DNA of 64,000 nucleotides from contig CM065646.1 in the NCBI GenBank assembly GCA_033220425.1, forward strand, positions 4,719,501 through 4,783,500. Reading direction: 5' to 3'. Positions 23,020-34,018 of the stretch are shown one piece after another. Position 1 is the first letter of the stretch, and each line of letters starts with the position of its first letter. The DNA is from Lepraria neglecta. Its lineage: Eukaryota; Ascomycota; Lecanoromycetes; Lecanorales; Stereocaulaceae. Below the pieces are notes generated by a model, which saw only the letters and a program-made list of their open reading frames with translations, was not told the DNA's origin and ran no database searches. The position numbers and the translations under genes are program-made.

Positions 23020-23367
23020 TTATAATACATGAACATGTGCTATGAGTTCAAGCCCATTCCCCCTCATTTGGACCAACATCGGACCGACACTGAAATGCTG
23101 CGCAATAGCTTGCACAGAGCCCGCCAGCTTTTCGTCTTCAATGCCTGCTGGGATCGGGAGAGCGAATGTCCTTAGTCCCAACTTCTTCTGACCAAGTCGC
23201 GTCAGATCCTTGAGAAGCTGGCTGCGCCATGGTGCCGCTGGCAGCGGTGTGTTGGCTTGGTGTTTTGATGCCTCGGACGATCCGCAAATTAATGAGTGTT
23301 CTGCAGTCCAAAGAGGCGGACTACGTATGTCATTTTCCCATTGTCCTCTGAGCTTTGTATAGTCCAT
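23020..23367 (-). CDS. Hypothetical ORF, possibly the last exon of a split gene
   Basis: 115 codons with protein-like composition, ending LVQMRGNGLELIAHVHVL. Other minus-strand ORFs upstream at 23561-23887 (His-rich) and 23742-24146 may be earlier exons; the donor-like GTAAGC after the frame reading TIDVDAR near 23900 fits this. I could not assemble a convincing chain, and no family is recognised. Confidence 0.25.
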   Translation of the reverse strand: MDYTKLRGQWENDIRSPPLWTAEHSLICGSSEASKHQANTPLPAAPWRSQLLKDLTRLGQKKLGLRTFALPIPAGIEDEKLAGSVQAIAQHFSVGPMLVQMRGNGLELIAHVHVL

Positions 23368-24372
23368 GTCTTCCGTCTGTGCGTCAATGAATGTTTTTCA
23401 TGTTTCTCCTGATTACAGACCCCATGAGGAGTCTTTTCGGTAGGACCAGAAAAGCAGAATTGCGTAACGGCGTTGCAGTGCGGCGATCTTATGTACGTGA
23501 CTTTCTTATGTATCTCACAAATCCTCTGTTGTCGTCAATGCTATCCTCCGGAACAAGCGGTCAAGGGTCCGCTCCAGCGTGAGCTTGATCCCGAATAGTC
23601 AAGTGTTCGTCGTGTCGGGGCAAGGTGTGGAAACTTGAGTCCTGATCATGTCGAAGACCAGGATCCCGTGGACTTGGGAGAGGGTGATCCTGCGGTACGT
23701 GCCTGAAGGTCTTTTGGCCAAGATCCTCTGAAAGAGAAAGCTTAGAGCCAGAGAGATGGTGATGTAGATGCATGTGATGTTGGTGCGTGGAATAATGCAA
23801 GCTGAGATGGTGTCTTAATGGCTGGGCTTGGGTCTGAGAGAAAATGGCAAATAGATTCATATAGAGGAGGACAATTGAGAGATGCATTTTTAGACGAGCT
23901 TACTCTGGCATCCACGTCAATGGTAGTGACGGCTAATTCGAGAGGAGGCGGGCACCGTTGAATGCCTGTGTAGTCAAGTCCGCAGCGAGCAACAAGGGAA
24001 TGCAGAAAGTAACTGGAAACTAGACTCTTAAGTAGGCTGGGGGAGGTGTGTGTGGGCCTCTGGTATGCGGCAACCGCCAGCATTCCAGACAGTGTTTGGG
24101 TGACCATTGCGCATTTGGATGTCTCAGGTATGAAGCCGAACATCACGGACTCACAGAGTCACGGCATCTTGCATGAAAGCGTTGTGCTGTGGCACCTTGC
24201 CTGCCTGCAGGCAGAATGATAGGCCGCTATACTTTGCCCGTGAAAGGCGCGCGTCGCACTTGCAAAACGTAGTTTGAAACACTTGACAGAGGATAAACAG
24301 GAAATGCCCGCAATACTTTCCGACACCCGAATGTAGAACATTTCGACCCGTGATTGACGAGGGTGCTGGAGG
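23368..24372. other. Uncertain region upstream of COG5
   Basis: It holds two overlapping minus-strand ORFs (23561-23887, 23742-24146) that may belong to the hypothetical gene at 23020-23367, and the promoter of COG5 at its right end. Nothing firm. Confidence 0.35.
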
Positions 24373-25659
24373 ATGGCAGATTCGGAGCCGTCGTACATTG
24401 ATTATGAGACCTTCCTTGATCCAGACTTCTCGCCGTCGTCGTTCGCCAATTCACTTGTCTTAGCAACCAACAACCCTTCAGACACACCATTGGATCTCTC
24501 CACACCACTTTCAAGAGTTCTGTTCGACTTACAGGAAATCGATACTCACATCCATACCCTGACTACGACGTCTGCTCTCCCGCTCCTCAATTACACCAAA
24601 GAACAAGATGACGCTGGGCAGCGCATTGTCAACGAGGTGGAGGCACAGGTCGCGTCTCTTACAGATGGGTATCAGCGTCTAGAAAGAGAAGTAATACGAC
24701 GATATGAGGCCGCAGATGAGGTCCGCATTGCTGTTGAGAGGCTATGGCAGACTGTGAAGATTGGGCGCGCTGTTGGGAGATGTTTACTACTGGGCCGACA
24801 GCTTGAAGCCCAGATGGGCGAAGTGGGCACTGCTACTGCGGCGAAGAAGGAGGATCATAGAGCCATGATACGTGCAGCTACTACACTACTTACCATCCGC
24901 CAATTGCTTGCCGCCTCCGGTCCTGACGAGGAGGGTGAGCACCTGTCACGCATTCACCTAATTACGAATCTCCAAAGCTCGCTACTCGCTACCTCTGACT
25001 CAAGTCTTCAGAATCGTGGGCAACAGATTATCCGCGAATTCTCTTTGTCCTCGCTTGCTCCTTCACCGAGTGGTCCCGCTACCTACGCCCAGTCAGAGGA
25101 GACAAAGGCACGAACTACCTCTGCCCTTTTAACCCTCCACCTCTTGTCCCCACAGTTGCTCCTGTCCTCCCTTCAATCGTATTTGCGGACCTCATTGACC
25201 TCATCTCTCGCCTCCATTGCCCGGGCTCTTGCAAATCTACCCAACCTCGACCGCACCCTTCTCGAAGTCGCTGCTCGCTGTCAAAGCATTGTCGCTCTCG
25301 AGTCTTTGCTTGAGACCGTCAAGCCACTCGCAACCCCGGTGAAGGAACCCACTAGCGGTAACAGCGAACCATCCAATTTCCTGCAACCATTGCTTGCGGC
25401 GTTGGACACGTCGTCTCTACCTTCGTACTTCTGGCGTAGCCTGGCTGAGGGGCTGGCCGGAAGAGTTTCGGACTTGGTTTCTCGAGGGGGCGTGAACGCA
25501 AGGACGTTAAGGAGTCAGCGAGAAAGAGTGAGAGAGAGCATTAGAGATTGCGTATTCAAAGGAAGCCAGGGACCTAGAGGGGTACGGGGCCGAGAAGGGG
25601 CGTGGGAAAGAGAAGCAGCGGTAATGGTTGGCAGTGTGGTGGGAGCTTTGGGAAGATAA
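24373..25659 (+). CDS. COG5: Conserved oligomeric Golgi complex subunit 5
   Basis: A single-exon gene of 428 residues. The N-terminus has the family signature IDYETFLDPDFSPSSFANSL followed by DLSTPLSRVLFDLQEIDTHI. The rest is predominantly helical with long Leu/Ser-rich helices (SALLTLHLLSPQLLLSS, SLASIARALANLPNLDRTLL), as expected for the rod-like COG/CATCHR fold. COG5 belongs to lobe B of the tethering complex that captures retrograde intra-Golgi vesicles; it is a peripheral protein on the cytosolic face. Length fits other filamentous fungal COG5 proteins. The start is the first ATG, directly before the conserved block. Confidence 0.9.
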   Translation: MADSEPSYIDYETFLDPDFSPSSFANSLVLATNNPSDTPLDLSTPLSRVLFDLQEIDTHIHTLTTTSALPLLNYTKEQDDAGQRIVNEVEAQVASLTDGYQRLEREVIRRYEAADEVRIAVERLWQTVKIGRAVGRCLLLGRQLEAQMGEVGTATAAKKEDHRAMIRAATTLLTIRQLLAASGPDEEGEHLSRIHLITNLQSSLLATSDSSLQNRGQQIIREFSLSSLAPSPSGPATYAQSEETKARTTSALLTLHLLSPQLLLSSLQSYLRTSLTSSLASIARALANLPNLDRTLLEVAARCQSIVALESLLETVKPLATPVKEPTSGNSEPSNFLQPLLAALDTSSLPSYFWRSLAEGLAGRVSDLVSRGGVNARTLRSQRERVRESIRDCVFKGSQGPRGVRGREGAWEREAAVMVGSVVGALGR

Positions 25660-27230
25660 CATCTAGCGTAACCTTCAAAGGCGACGATGGCTTGTATGTT
25701 CCTGAGCTGGCTCTTACCGCTCTAACCCACCCGCACGAGCTGTTGAAAATGTATGCGTTATACGGCACAACGTAGCGAGATAACCGGATATCTTCAGCGG
25801 GACTTAAGGCTTAAATCCTAGTGTGGAGTCGTACAACCAGATCTCATTCTACGAAGGCTGAAGATCTGCAAGATTGGCCGCCGTTGAGGCCGTGATCGTG
25901 ATCAACATTGTCGCAATAATACTGGTGGTGGACAGGGTCGCATTTGAAGTGGTGCCTATCGATAAGGACAATGGTCAAAGTGGGGCACACATACGCATCA
26001 ATATCAAATACCCTCGCCTGAGGAACAAGAGATAAAAGTCATGAGGTACCTGACAGCCAACCCTCCCTAGGGTGAGCCCTTGCATTATGCAAGCGAGACT
26101 TCGACTACGGGACTGATGCCTAAAAAGCTTGGGCTCAAAGAAGGGATCCCTTGGTTCATGCGTTCCAGTCTTTTCTCAGACTTACTCACCGCCGCACATG
26201 CCTTTATTGCCGCCGAGGCATGCTCCCAACATATGCACAGAGCACATAATACACGCTGCACACCTCCGTTTCATGCGTGAGACGTGGGGTTATCTGGCTT
26301 CATCCCGCGGTTCCTTCAATGGGGCAAAGATGGGACGCCCCAGTTAGGTATCGTTTGCGGCGCACCGAGGGCTCTGCAGAATGTATGTACATGTATCGAA
26401 TCTTCTGCGGGTGGACTGTCCCTGGGATCGTATATGGAGACTGCATGAAAGCGTGGTTGATAGCTTGATAGTCCGTGGAAATAGCAGGCCACTGTTCTCC
26501 CCCATCCTCGTCTTGGCATTTTGTGGCTTTCTAAACCCTAGAACTATGACTCGTAAGTAGGTTCATTCCGCTCTGTTATAGGTGGTACCTTGGTAGGGCC
26601 AGGGGCCTTATTGCTAGGCTGCTTAGAGTTCTCCGGCCACCAACCCGCCTAGCCTGTCCCTACGAGATCCTTATGCAACTCCATTGCGACACCCCGCCAT
26701 TACATTCAACGAGAATGAGCCTCTCGTTTTCACACCACAGACTTCCCCTTCACACACATACACACACAACCCCTCATCACTCCATCAGTATCACCATCCA
26801 TTTTGTCTCCCAAGAAATTTGTGCTCTTGGAAGCTATTCTTGATGCATCCGTAAGCCGCATGTTTTACTTCTGATCCTTCCTCCTCGTCCTGAAACAAGT
26901 TCCTCGGCCATACCTGTCTTATCGGAGCGAACCACTTTGCCTCGCCACAATCGAGACGCAAAGGCGGCCCTATGTATGGTCTCAGGAGTGATTTGATGGT
27001 TCAAGGCACTCAATAGTTTTCATAGCATCACGGAACTTGCCTCGTCGTCTGCAGATTGCCTCGAGGCTGTCTCGAGGCTTCACCCTACCCTCCTCGCAAT
27101 CCGAGTCAGCAACCACTCCATGAATTGACGCAAGCGCAAATCGACTCCGAGTCGCCTCCTCCCCTCCACAGTCCTCAACTCCGCAAGATTCATTTAAGCT
27201 ACTGTCACATACAGTCCGCGTATTGCCACT
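25660..27230. other. Intergenic, promoter of the C2H2 factor at right
   Basis: No gene recognised in 1.57 kb. A short CA-rich microsatellite lies at 26751-26769. The stretch just before 27231 is pyrimidine-rich, as common for fungal promoters and leaders, so part of it is probably a long 5' UTR. Confidence 0.5.
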
Positions 27231-29465
27231 ATGACCACTTTCGAACCTGTCAACGTCGGTCTCGGCCTGTCAGACTACTCGACCGATGCAACTACCCCTA
27301 CAACTCCCCGAGCTCCCGTACCCACGCCTAATCGACCTCCACCTCCCCCGCCCGCTGAAGACACGACGCAGTCCGCTCCGAATACACCCACAAGGTTGAG
27401 TTTTGGTGGTATGACTAGTCAACGACCTCTGCCCAGCTCACCTTTCAGTAATTCATTTCCAATACAACACCAGCCATTAGGCACGACAAGACCGGGGATC
27501 GCCAATCGAGTGGACTCGCATCGTTCTGCGCAATCAGCAGATTCCCAGGATATTGATATGGAGGAATCAGATGATGGAGACGGAGGCTCTGATGCCGAGA
27601 GCATAGATGTGGAAACGGGTAGACCATCCAAGAAGAAGAAGGGCCAGAGGTTCTTCTGTACCGAGTTTCCGCCATGCAAGTTGAGCTTTACACGGAGCGA
27701 GCATCTCGCAAGACACATTAGGTATGTTGCACGCTCTCCAAAGTATGAACCTTTGCTAAGATTAGCAGGAAACACACTGGGGAACGCCCTTTTCAATGTC
27801 ACTGCTCTCGTAGGTTTTCTCGTCTCGACAATTTACGCCAGCATGCGCAGACTGTGCATGTCAATGAGGAAATACCTGGAGATTCGCTAGCCGCTACGGG
27901 CACTCGCTTTCAACGACAAATAAGGACTGACCGCGTAAGGCCTCCGAGCGGCCGGGCTCGTGCTGGCACTGGAGGCAGTACGGGGAGCCATGGTCGAGGC
28001 CACATTCGAGGCCTGTCAGCTTCCAGTATTGGATCTACGGCATCTACTATAAGTAGAGACGACAGTCGGCGCCGTCCGCCACCCCTTATAATGGCGAATG
28101 ATTCAAACGCACGCAATAGACTAAGTTTGGACACTTTGCGAAGTCAAGCTTCGACGCCGCCCGGCCAGTACTCATTCATGGTGGAGCCTTCCGAGGGAGC
28201 TAGCACTCCGACTTCAACAACGTTCTCTACTGGACAAAACAGCCCTGGCTACGGTTCCTCGTTAGGATCGCCTTCTTCCACTGTTTCACGTAGTGGTGGC
28301 TTCTGGGGTAGCGGAACCCATGCTCGAAGGCTGTCAGTACCTTCCGGACCGATTCAATTTCAGTCGCCCCAAAGTAACGCCTATCCATCGCCATACCTTA
28401 GCCCTCTCGCTCCATCGAATGCATCTACGTCCTCTAATCTCAGCAGTACCCTTGGTAGTCCCACAATGTCGACATATAGCTCGCAGCGACGTGAGTCTGC
28501 AGCCGCCGAAGCCGAGTGGAGAAGGCGAACATGGCACCCCAGCACTTATACATACGCAAACTACTCACGTCCAGCGACGAGTGGTTTGAGCTACTACCAA
28601 ACTCCAGATGCTCCTCGACCTGCCTTTGCGCCACAGGCTGCTACGGCTGCGAGTCAGCCACATCGACTGCCAGGCATTGAGACTTTTGACCAGATCCCCC
28701 GTCGTCAGGCCACACCACCAGCGCGCGGTCCAAGTCCAATGCAAATTGACCCTGCCATTAGACCCCCAATCTATCCTGGTCCGTCGGCGCAGGCAAATTC
28801 TGGACCGAACGATAGGAGAGGACACGCATCATGGGATATGTCTCTGCATCAGAATCTCACCAAGCTCGATCTCGCAAGTGGAACCCCGCCGAGCGACGCC
28901 GGTGTTTGGCCTCAGCAGAACACTTCGGAGCAAGGAGGTCTTAATATACCGACCAATCAACCGCTGCAAGCAGCTCCCATACTGCATCAAGAGTCTCAAA
29001 AGCGTCTATCCGAGACTTCCCACTATCCCACTTCAAATAGAGTGAAAAGACAAGGGATATACGTCGGGCATATAGCATCGAACCAACCGCGGACATCCCC
29101 TGGAGATTCTAGCAGTAGTGAGGGCGTACCCACGACACCTTCCTTCACATCTGCGGAGCATCATCCTTCCATTGTACACAGCAATGGCTACATTGAGTCT
29201 AGTCACCCTCATACGGCGGTGACTGTATCCCACAATGTAAGTCACTCCCGTTTCATTTGGACTAAAATCGTTGCTAAAGCATTTGAACTAGGCTTTTAAC
29301 CCTGCGAATGTACGACCGCCTACTTGGCCATTACCACCTGAGCCTATCCATCCTCAGCATCACGGCCCCAAAGATACCCAGATGAGTGGGCTCGAAGTCC
29401 TCGTTGCGGTTGCCACGAGCGAAGAAAACGCCACTGCCACCCCAACTACCTACCTGAACGAATAG
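27231..29465 (+). CDS. Two-finger C2H2 transcription factor
   Basis: Exons 27231-27721, 27769-29236 and 29292-29465 give 710 residues. Residues 1-~135 are Pro/Thr-rich with an acidic block ([15 protein letters not shown]) and a basic patch ([11 protein letters not shown]). A tandem pair of C2H2 fingers follows: [20 protein letters not shown], then the linker RKHTGERPF spanning the first intron, then [21 protein letters not shown]. The second finger has only one residue between its Cys pair, the form found in fungal Usv1/Rgm1/Rsv-like regulators. The long C-terminal part is Ser/Pro/Gln-rich and low-complexity; the last exon ends [15 protein letters not shown] plus 12 residues. It is a nuclear regulator; in yeasts this finger type is tied to carbon-source and stress genes, but the role here is unknown. 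Confidence 0.92.
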
Positions 29466-30301
29466 GCTACGACTTCTCTTCAAAGCTGTGAATTACTAAT
29501 TTGATTGATTTAGAAGCAGACGGACTCCAAATTTGATGAAGAAACGAATTTTGACGAGTTTCGACGTTGCAATGATTTCGTCATGGATGCATATGAGATA
29601 CCCATGAGAGAGGACGCGATGTGCATGCACGAACGATTTTAGTTTTTATTGAGCGTTGTGAGAGTTACGGCATCAGCGTTTCTGGGCGGTTGTGAGCATC
29701 TACGGTCGTTTCTGGCATACTGACGTCGTTTAGCGAGCCTATGTGTGTTGAATCTTGCGGATACCATGTGGGAGGATCTAACTTCTATGGTGGGCGTTTT
29801 GTGGCTTTGTGAGGATAGTTTGTTGCTCAGATAGCTGGACTCGGCTCCTAATTTATACTTCTCTTCTCGCACATATCTTAAACCAAGGGCACGTTATTGT
29901 TACCTCGAGGCAAACCATTGCTACTTTGTCGACTTCTATACCAAGCTCCTCACGCATGAGATCGACTCTAGCAGCTAAATGAGCTACCAATACATTCAGA
30001 ACAGCCTAGGGCTTCGTTCGAGGACTGCTAGACAAAATCCTCGTAGACAGTGGTACTATCTCTGGGGCAATCATCTCCAAACATCTTCAATTCATTTTAC
30101 CAATACTTCCACAGTATTCCTCCCTGCTCTAAGGCCGGCCCAGTAGTCCTCGTCGGTCCACATACACATACACAGTTCTCGACCCTCTTTTCCCAAACGC
30201 CGTCGTGGAGATCCTGATTCCAATCATAACGCCTACGCATTGCTCTAGATCCATACCAAACTATTACCATCTTACACATCTCCTTCCATCACGTCCCGCC
30301 C
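29466..30301. other. Convergent intergenic region
   Basis: Between the stop of the C2H2 factor and the stop of COA6. No gene recognised. Confidence 0.5.
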
Positions 30302-30751
30302 TTAAACCCCCGGCGGCCCCATTCCCTCTGGCATCGGTCTCGCCCCTTCCTTTGCCAACTTATCCAGCGTTTGCTTCTTATTATACTCCATTACTCTTCT
30401 CTGCTTGAAATACGTGACCTAGCTCCCCAAGGGCACATTAGCCCCAGCTCCCCTCTCCTAATCACAAAAACCCCCGGCAATTTCCCTGTAGAAGCAATAC
30501 CCACTCACCCAACTAGCAGCGCACTCCCTCCCCAACTGCTTATCCTCAGCCCCACAAAATTGAGTTGCTTTCTCTTTCTCTTTTATACTATCCACGATAC
30601 CGTTCCGCTCTAGGCACGCGAAGAAGGAGTCGCGCGCTTCCCAGCAGTGGGCGCGGGATTGGCGGTTTGGGGCTTCGAAGGCGCCGTCGGGGGAGGGGGT
30701 GGGGTTTGTATGGGTTGGAGGCGGGTTGGGGGAGGTGGTGAAGAGACCCAT
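30302..30751 (-). CDS. COA6: Cytochrome c oxidase assembly factor 6 homologue
   Basis: Exons 30509-30751 and 30302-30418 give 119 residues. After a Pro/Thr-rich start come the family block APNRQSRAHCWEARDSFFAC, NGIVDSIKE, and C-x-..-C-AASW joined across the intron to VTYFKQRRVMEYNKKQTLDK. The CX9C / CX10C Cys spacing of this mitochondrial intermembrane-space protein is present. COA6 helps copper delivery to COX2 (CuA site). The last 15 residues (AKEGARPMPEGMGPPGV) are a Gly/Pro tail. It is transcribed divergently from SYS1. Confidence 0.93.
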
Positions 30752-31203
30752 TTGGTAGATTGGTGAGGGTGTGGAGAGAGTGAGTGGAAGGGCGACTTGG
30801 GCGTGGGCTGTTGCACTTGGTTAGTAGCTTCCAGCTCTTTTGGAAGTGAGATGAGACCAAAGCAAGCTGTTCAAGTCAAGTCAAGTCAATGCGAAAGCTC
30901 TGTATATCGCAGGCGAGCGGTCTTTAACGGCGATATGCAACTCGGAAGAACGTTTCTCCGCTCCTTCTGACGGCCAAAGGCTTTCCAGATCCTCATCTCG
31001 AAACATTGGCCAACATCTCGCAAACTATCTCACGAAATCCATACATTCGCACGTCTACTCTTCGGACCACTACTAAATCAAATCCACCATCGACATGCGT
31101 CCACGATAACATCTCCGATGCGCTCGCGACCTGCAGCCACAATCTCCTGATCAATCTTCCACCAGCTCTGGTGCCTCGCCATCTTTACCTCTCCAAATCA
31201 CAA
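30752..31203. promoter_or_regulatory. Shared divergent promoter of COA6 and SYS1
   Basis: 452 bp separate the two start codons, so both promoters must lie here. Three tandem TCAAG units occur at 30871-30885. No TATA box stands out. The SYS1 frame stays open upstream to 31006, but family members start at MPRRRPSP. Confidence 0.5.
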
Positions 31204-31844
31204 ATGCCACGCCGCCGTCCGTCCCCCCCCTTAACCCTCTCAACCCTCACCCCCCTCCGCATCCTCACCCAAATTCTCACCCTCCAGCTCCTCTACTACC
31301 TCTGCACCACAGCCCTAATCCTATTCACCGCCCTCACAGCGGGCAAACCCTTCTCACCAGACCTGATACTCTCCTGGCGCAGCTTACGAGGAGATACGGC
31401 AGTAGGGTGGACGCTGGGACTTTGTTGGTTGGGAGGGAGTTTTTGCGGGTATGTCTACCTACCCTTCTCTACAACCCCCCTAAGATTTCTTGCGCTGACG
31501 GACGACATGGCAGGGTTATATTACTATTGCTACTAATAGCGCGCTCAAAACTCGTCCCCGACTTCGCACTCACGCTCCACCTAATCCACCTGATCATCGT
31601 ATCGTTGTACTCGAGGTCCCTGCCGACGAATGCGCTGTGGTGGGCGCTGAATGCCGCGAGCGCGGTGCTGATGACTATGGGGGGCGTGTGGAGTTGTCGG
31701 TGGAGGGAGCTGAGGCCGATTAGTTTTGGGACGGGGGATCCAGGCGGTGGTAGTGGTGGGGGGAGGAAGCCTGGGGGTGCGGGTGGAGGGGGGGAGTATG
31801 AGATGGTTGCTACGGAGGATGTGGAGGGGCAGGGGAGGGCGTGA
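31204..31844 (+). CDS. SYS1: Integral membrane protein SYS1 (Golgi trafficking)
   Basis: Exons 31204-31448 and 31514-31844 give 191 residues. It begins MPRRRPSPPLTLSTLTPLRI, as in filamentous fungal SYS1. Four hydrophobic helices follow: LQLLYYLCTTALILFTAL, WTLGLCWLGGSFCG running into VILLLLLIA over the intron, FALTLHLIHLIIVSLY and ALWWALNAASAVLMTMGG. The signatures DLILSWRSLRGDTAVGW and ARSKLVPDFALT are present. SYS1 sits in the late Golgi/TGN and recruits the ARL3/ARFRP1-type GTPase. The C-terminus carries a Gly-rich stretch, then EYEMVATEDVEG. Confidence 0.94.
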
Positions 31845-32386
31845 TGGCATTTAAATTGGTCGAAGGACCTCGTTCTAGATATGCTTGTCGTGTTTGTGTG
31901 TAATAAGATACCCATGGGATTGATAATTCTGGACAGATAGATTTGGTTCACTGGATCTCGAGCAGGTCTGAATAATCGATGTCTTATTAATACAAGGCAA
32001 GTTACATAACAGGCGAAGTGTAATGTTCGCAAACAGCGCATGCAATTTTGATGCCTGCCATGGGCAGAACGCAATATCCATCCTGCATCCGATACAAATC
32101 TTCTGTTGGAAAAGACCGGTGACAATTCCCATTTTTCCTTCCCTTCCCTTTTCCCTTTTCCCATATCTCCTGCAATGCACGCCTGTCCCGCTTTAATAAT
32201 AATCCATCGGTAAGCAATTAACGGACATGGTAGTTTATATGAATCCAGAGGTGCTTGTCGTTAAACACATGCCGTCGTTAGACATTGAATAGCGGGTTCT
32301 TCGTTCAATAATCCAGCTCTTGAAGACTTTTCCCTCTCCGTTGTAATGCGCTTTTCGTTAGACATCAATTCGTAGCCAAGCCACAC
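31845..32386. other. Convergent 3' intergenic region
   Basis: Between the stops of SYS1 and the WOPR gene. No gene recognised. Confidence 0.5.
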
Positions 32387-34018
32387 TTATGTCTTGAACG
32401 CCCGATCTAGAACTTTGAGCGCCCTCATATCCTCCCCGAATCCCAGCTTATCACTCGGAATATCTTGCGGTCCGCTCTCCTTCTTCACCGAACCACCCGG
32501 AGTCCTGTCGCCTGATTTGTCACTCTTCGCATCTGTGCTAGGGCTGTTGCTATTCTCAGTAGAAGCGCCGTTCATGATTGAGCCTATGCTGGGAATTGTG
32601 TTTGCTTGCGAAGTGCCATTAGTGTGTGATGGTGTGTTGTCTGTGTTACTATCCTGCGTAGATGCTGCAGGCGTGGGAGTCGGAGAATGCGAGTGGGTTT
32701 GCGATCCTTGTTTCACTATTGGCGGAGGGCCGAATAGCCGGGGGTCTATTGGAGTCGAAGAGGAATTTGCAGGGTGCGCGTGCTGAGTCGGCTGGCTATG
32801 CTGCTGTTGTTGCTGTTGCACGTTCGGGGTGGGTTGTGATGTATGTGGGGTTGGATTGTAGTTTTGTGATTGCGGATATAGCATAGGCTGCATTACGTTC
32901 GCGGAGTTTGAAGCCTGATTGTTGTATTGCGACGGAGGTGTGAGATGGTTAGTGGGTGTGCTGGGTCCATTTCGGTATTGATTGGGCGGTGGCCTAGGGT
33001 CATAAATGGGCATGTTGGGATCTGGAGGCTGTCTGTAAGTATCATATTGTTGTTGATGCGGTTGCTGTTGTGGTATTGTAGGCGGACCCCTTCTCGGATC
33101 ATAGGCAGCCATGTTAGGGTCCACAGGACCTGACATTGGAGGAAACCTTCTCTGGTCGTACATATGCGGATCGTGTGGCTGGGATGCGGATGGCTGTGGA
33201 ACTGACTGAAAATGCGAAAGAGGTGAGTGACCGTTGGTAGGTGGAGGTGGGCCGCCAGCGTAATGTCCTGTGCCTCCGCCATATTGGTATCCGTAATGTG
33301 GACCTTGGGGCATGGAAGGCGGTGCCCATCCGTAGCCATTGTAGTGTGGAGCCCATTGTGGGGGGCTTTGACGAGCGTAACCTGCCATCTGCGGTACTGT
33401 TGAATATGGCGCACTAGCCATAGGCGATCGCGTAACTGCCGGTATACTCTGATGCTCGTGAACAGTAGATTCTGGGTACATGCCTTTTGCTGGACGAATG
33501 TGTCGCAATTGTGGATCGCTAGTGGGACTGTTGAGGTTGGAAGCAGCTGGATGTGAGCGCGAGTAGTAGCTGATTAGATGTAAATGGTTTCCTGACGAGG
33601 TCGTGATGCTGAATGATTGCTTCATCAATCCATCTGGCTTGTACCTGTACCCATCAGGCCCATCTTCTCCAGCCATTTCCAGATCTGAGTCACTACCACG
33701 AGTACTATCGGGAGTCTTGCCAGCTCTTGATACAGCAGCCAGAGGTGGCCCGAAGTTGTTACCGCCGCGCTTGCCTTCCATTTCTCGGTATGTAAGAAAG
33801 CTTCCAGACACCCTACTGGCACTCCAAGACTTTCCATCGGTCCATCTTCTCATTCCTGCTTCCCGCTCATCCCAAACGAAGACAGAGCCAGACTTGATCG
33901 ATTGGCGCTCTTTCTCCGAGAGTCTTCTCTGAACTCTGGGTAATAGGCCTAGGCGACATGCCTCAAACAAGATGATCGCATCTGCCGGCGTTCGCACATG
34001 GCCATTGTATGTCTCCAT
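32387..34018 (-). CDS. Gti1/Pac2 family (WOPR-domain) transcriptional regulator
   Basis: 543 residues in one exon from METYNGHVRTPADA. The first WOPR half (residues 1-~85) reads ILFEACRLGLLPRVQRRLSE, then SGSVFVWDEREAGMRRWTDG and SASRVSGSFLTYREMEGKRG. After a spacer the second half is YRYKPDGLMKQSFSITTSSG and LHLISYYSRSHP, then LRHIRPAKGMYPES. The C-terminal ~340 residues are Pro/Gln/Tyr-rich with a Gln run, ending in a conserved LGFGEDMRALKVLDRAF segment. The WOPR sequence is closer to the Pac2/Gti1 branch than to the Wor1/Ryp1/Sge1 branch, which reads quite differently. These proteins bind DNA through WOPR and control morphogenesis, mating and nutrient responses. The frame is open upstream to 34273; an acceptor-like CTAG just before this Met suggests a 5' UTR intron, so the shorter start is preferred. 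Confidence 0.92.
   Translation of the reverse strand: METYNGHVRTPADAIILFEACRLGLLPRVQRRLSEKERQSIKSGSVFVWDEREAGMRRWTDGKSWSASRVSGSFLTYREMEGKRGGNNFGPPLAAVSRAGKTPDSTRGSDSDLEMAGEDGPDGYRYKPDGLMKQSFSITTSSGNHLHLISYYSRSHPAASNLNSPTSDPQLRHIRPAKGMYPESTVHEHQSIPAVTRSPMASAPYSTVPQMAGYARQSPPQWAPHYNGYGWAPPSMPQGPHYGYQYGGGTGHYAGGPPPPTNGHSPLSHFQSVPQPSASQPHDPHMYDQRRFPPMSGPVDPNMAAYDPRRGPPTIPQQQPHQQQYDTYRQPPDPNMPIYDPRPPPNQYRNGPSTPTNHLTPPSQYNNQASNSANVMQPMLYPQSQNYNPTPHTSQPTPNVQQQQQQHSQPTQHAHPANSSSTPIDPRLFGPPPIVKQGSQTHSHSPTPTPAASTQDSNTDNTPSHTNGTSQANTIPSIGSIMNGASTENSNSPSTDAKSDKSGDRTPGGSVKKESGPQDIPSDKLGFGEDMRALKVLDRAFKT

Noticed and set aside
31469-32164. A 231-codon ORF antisense to SYS1
   Set aside because: It is a shadow of the SYS1 coding exon and its GC-rich 3' end; the Pro-rich composition comes from the Gly codons of SYS1 read in reverse.
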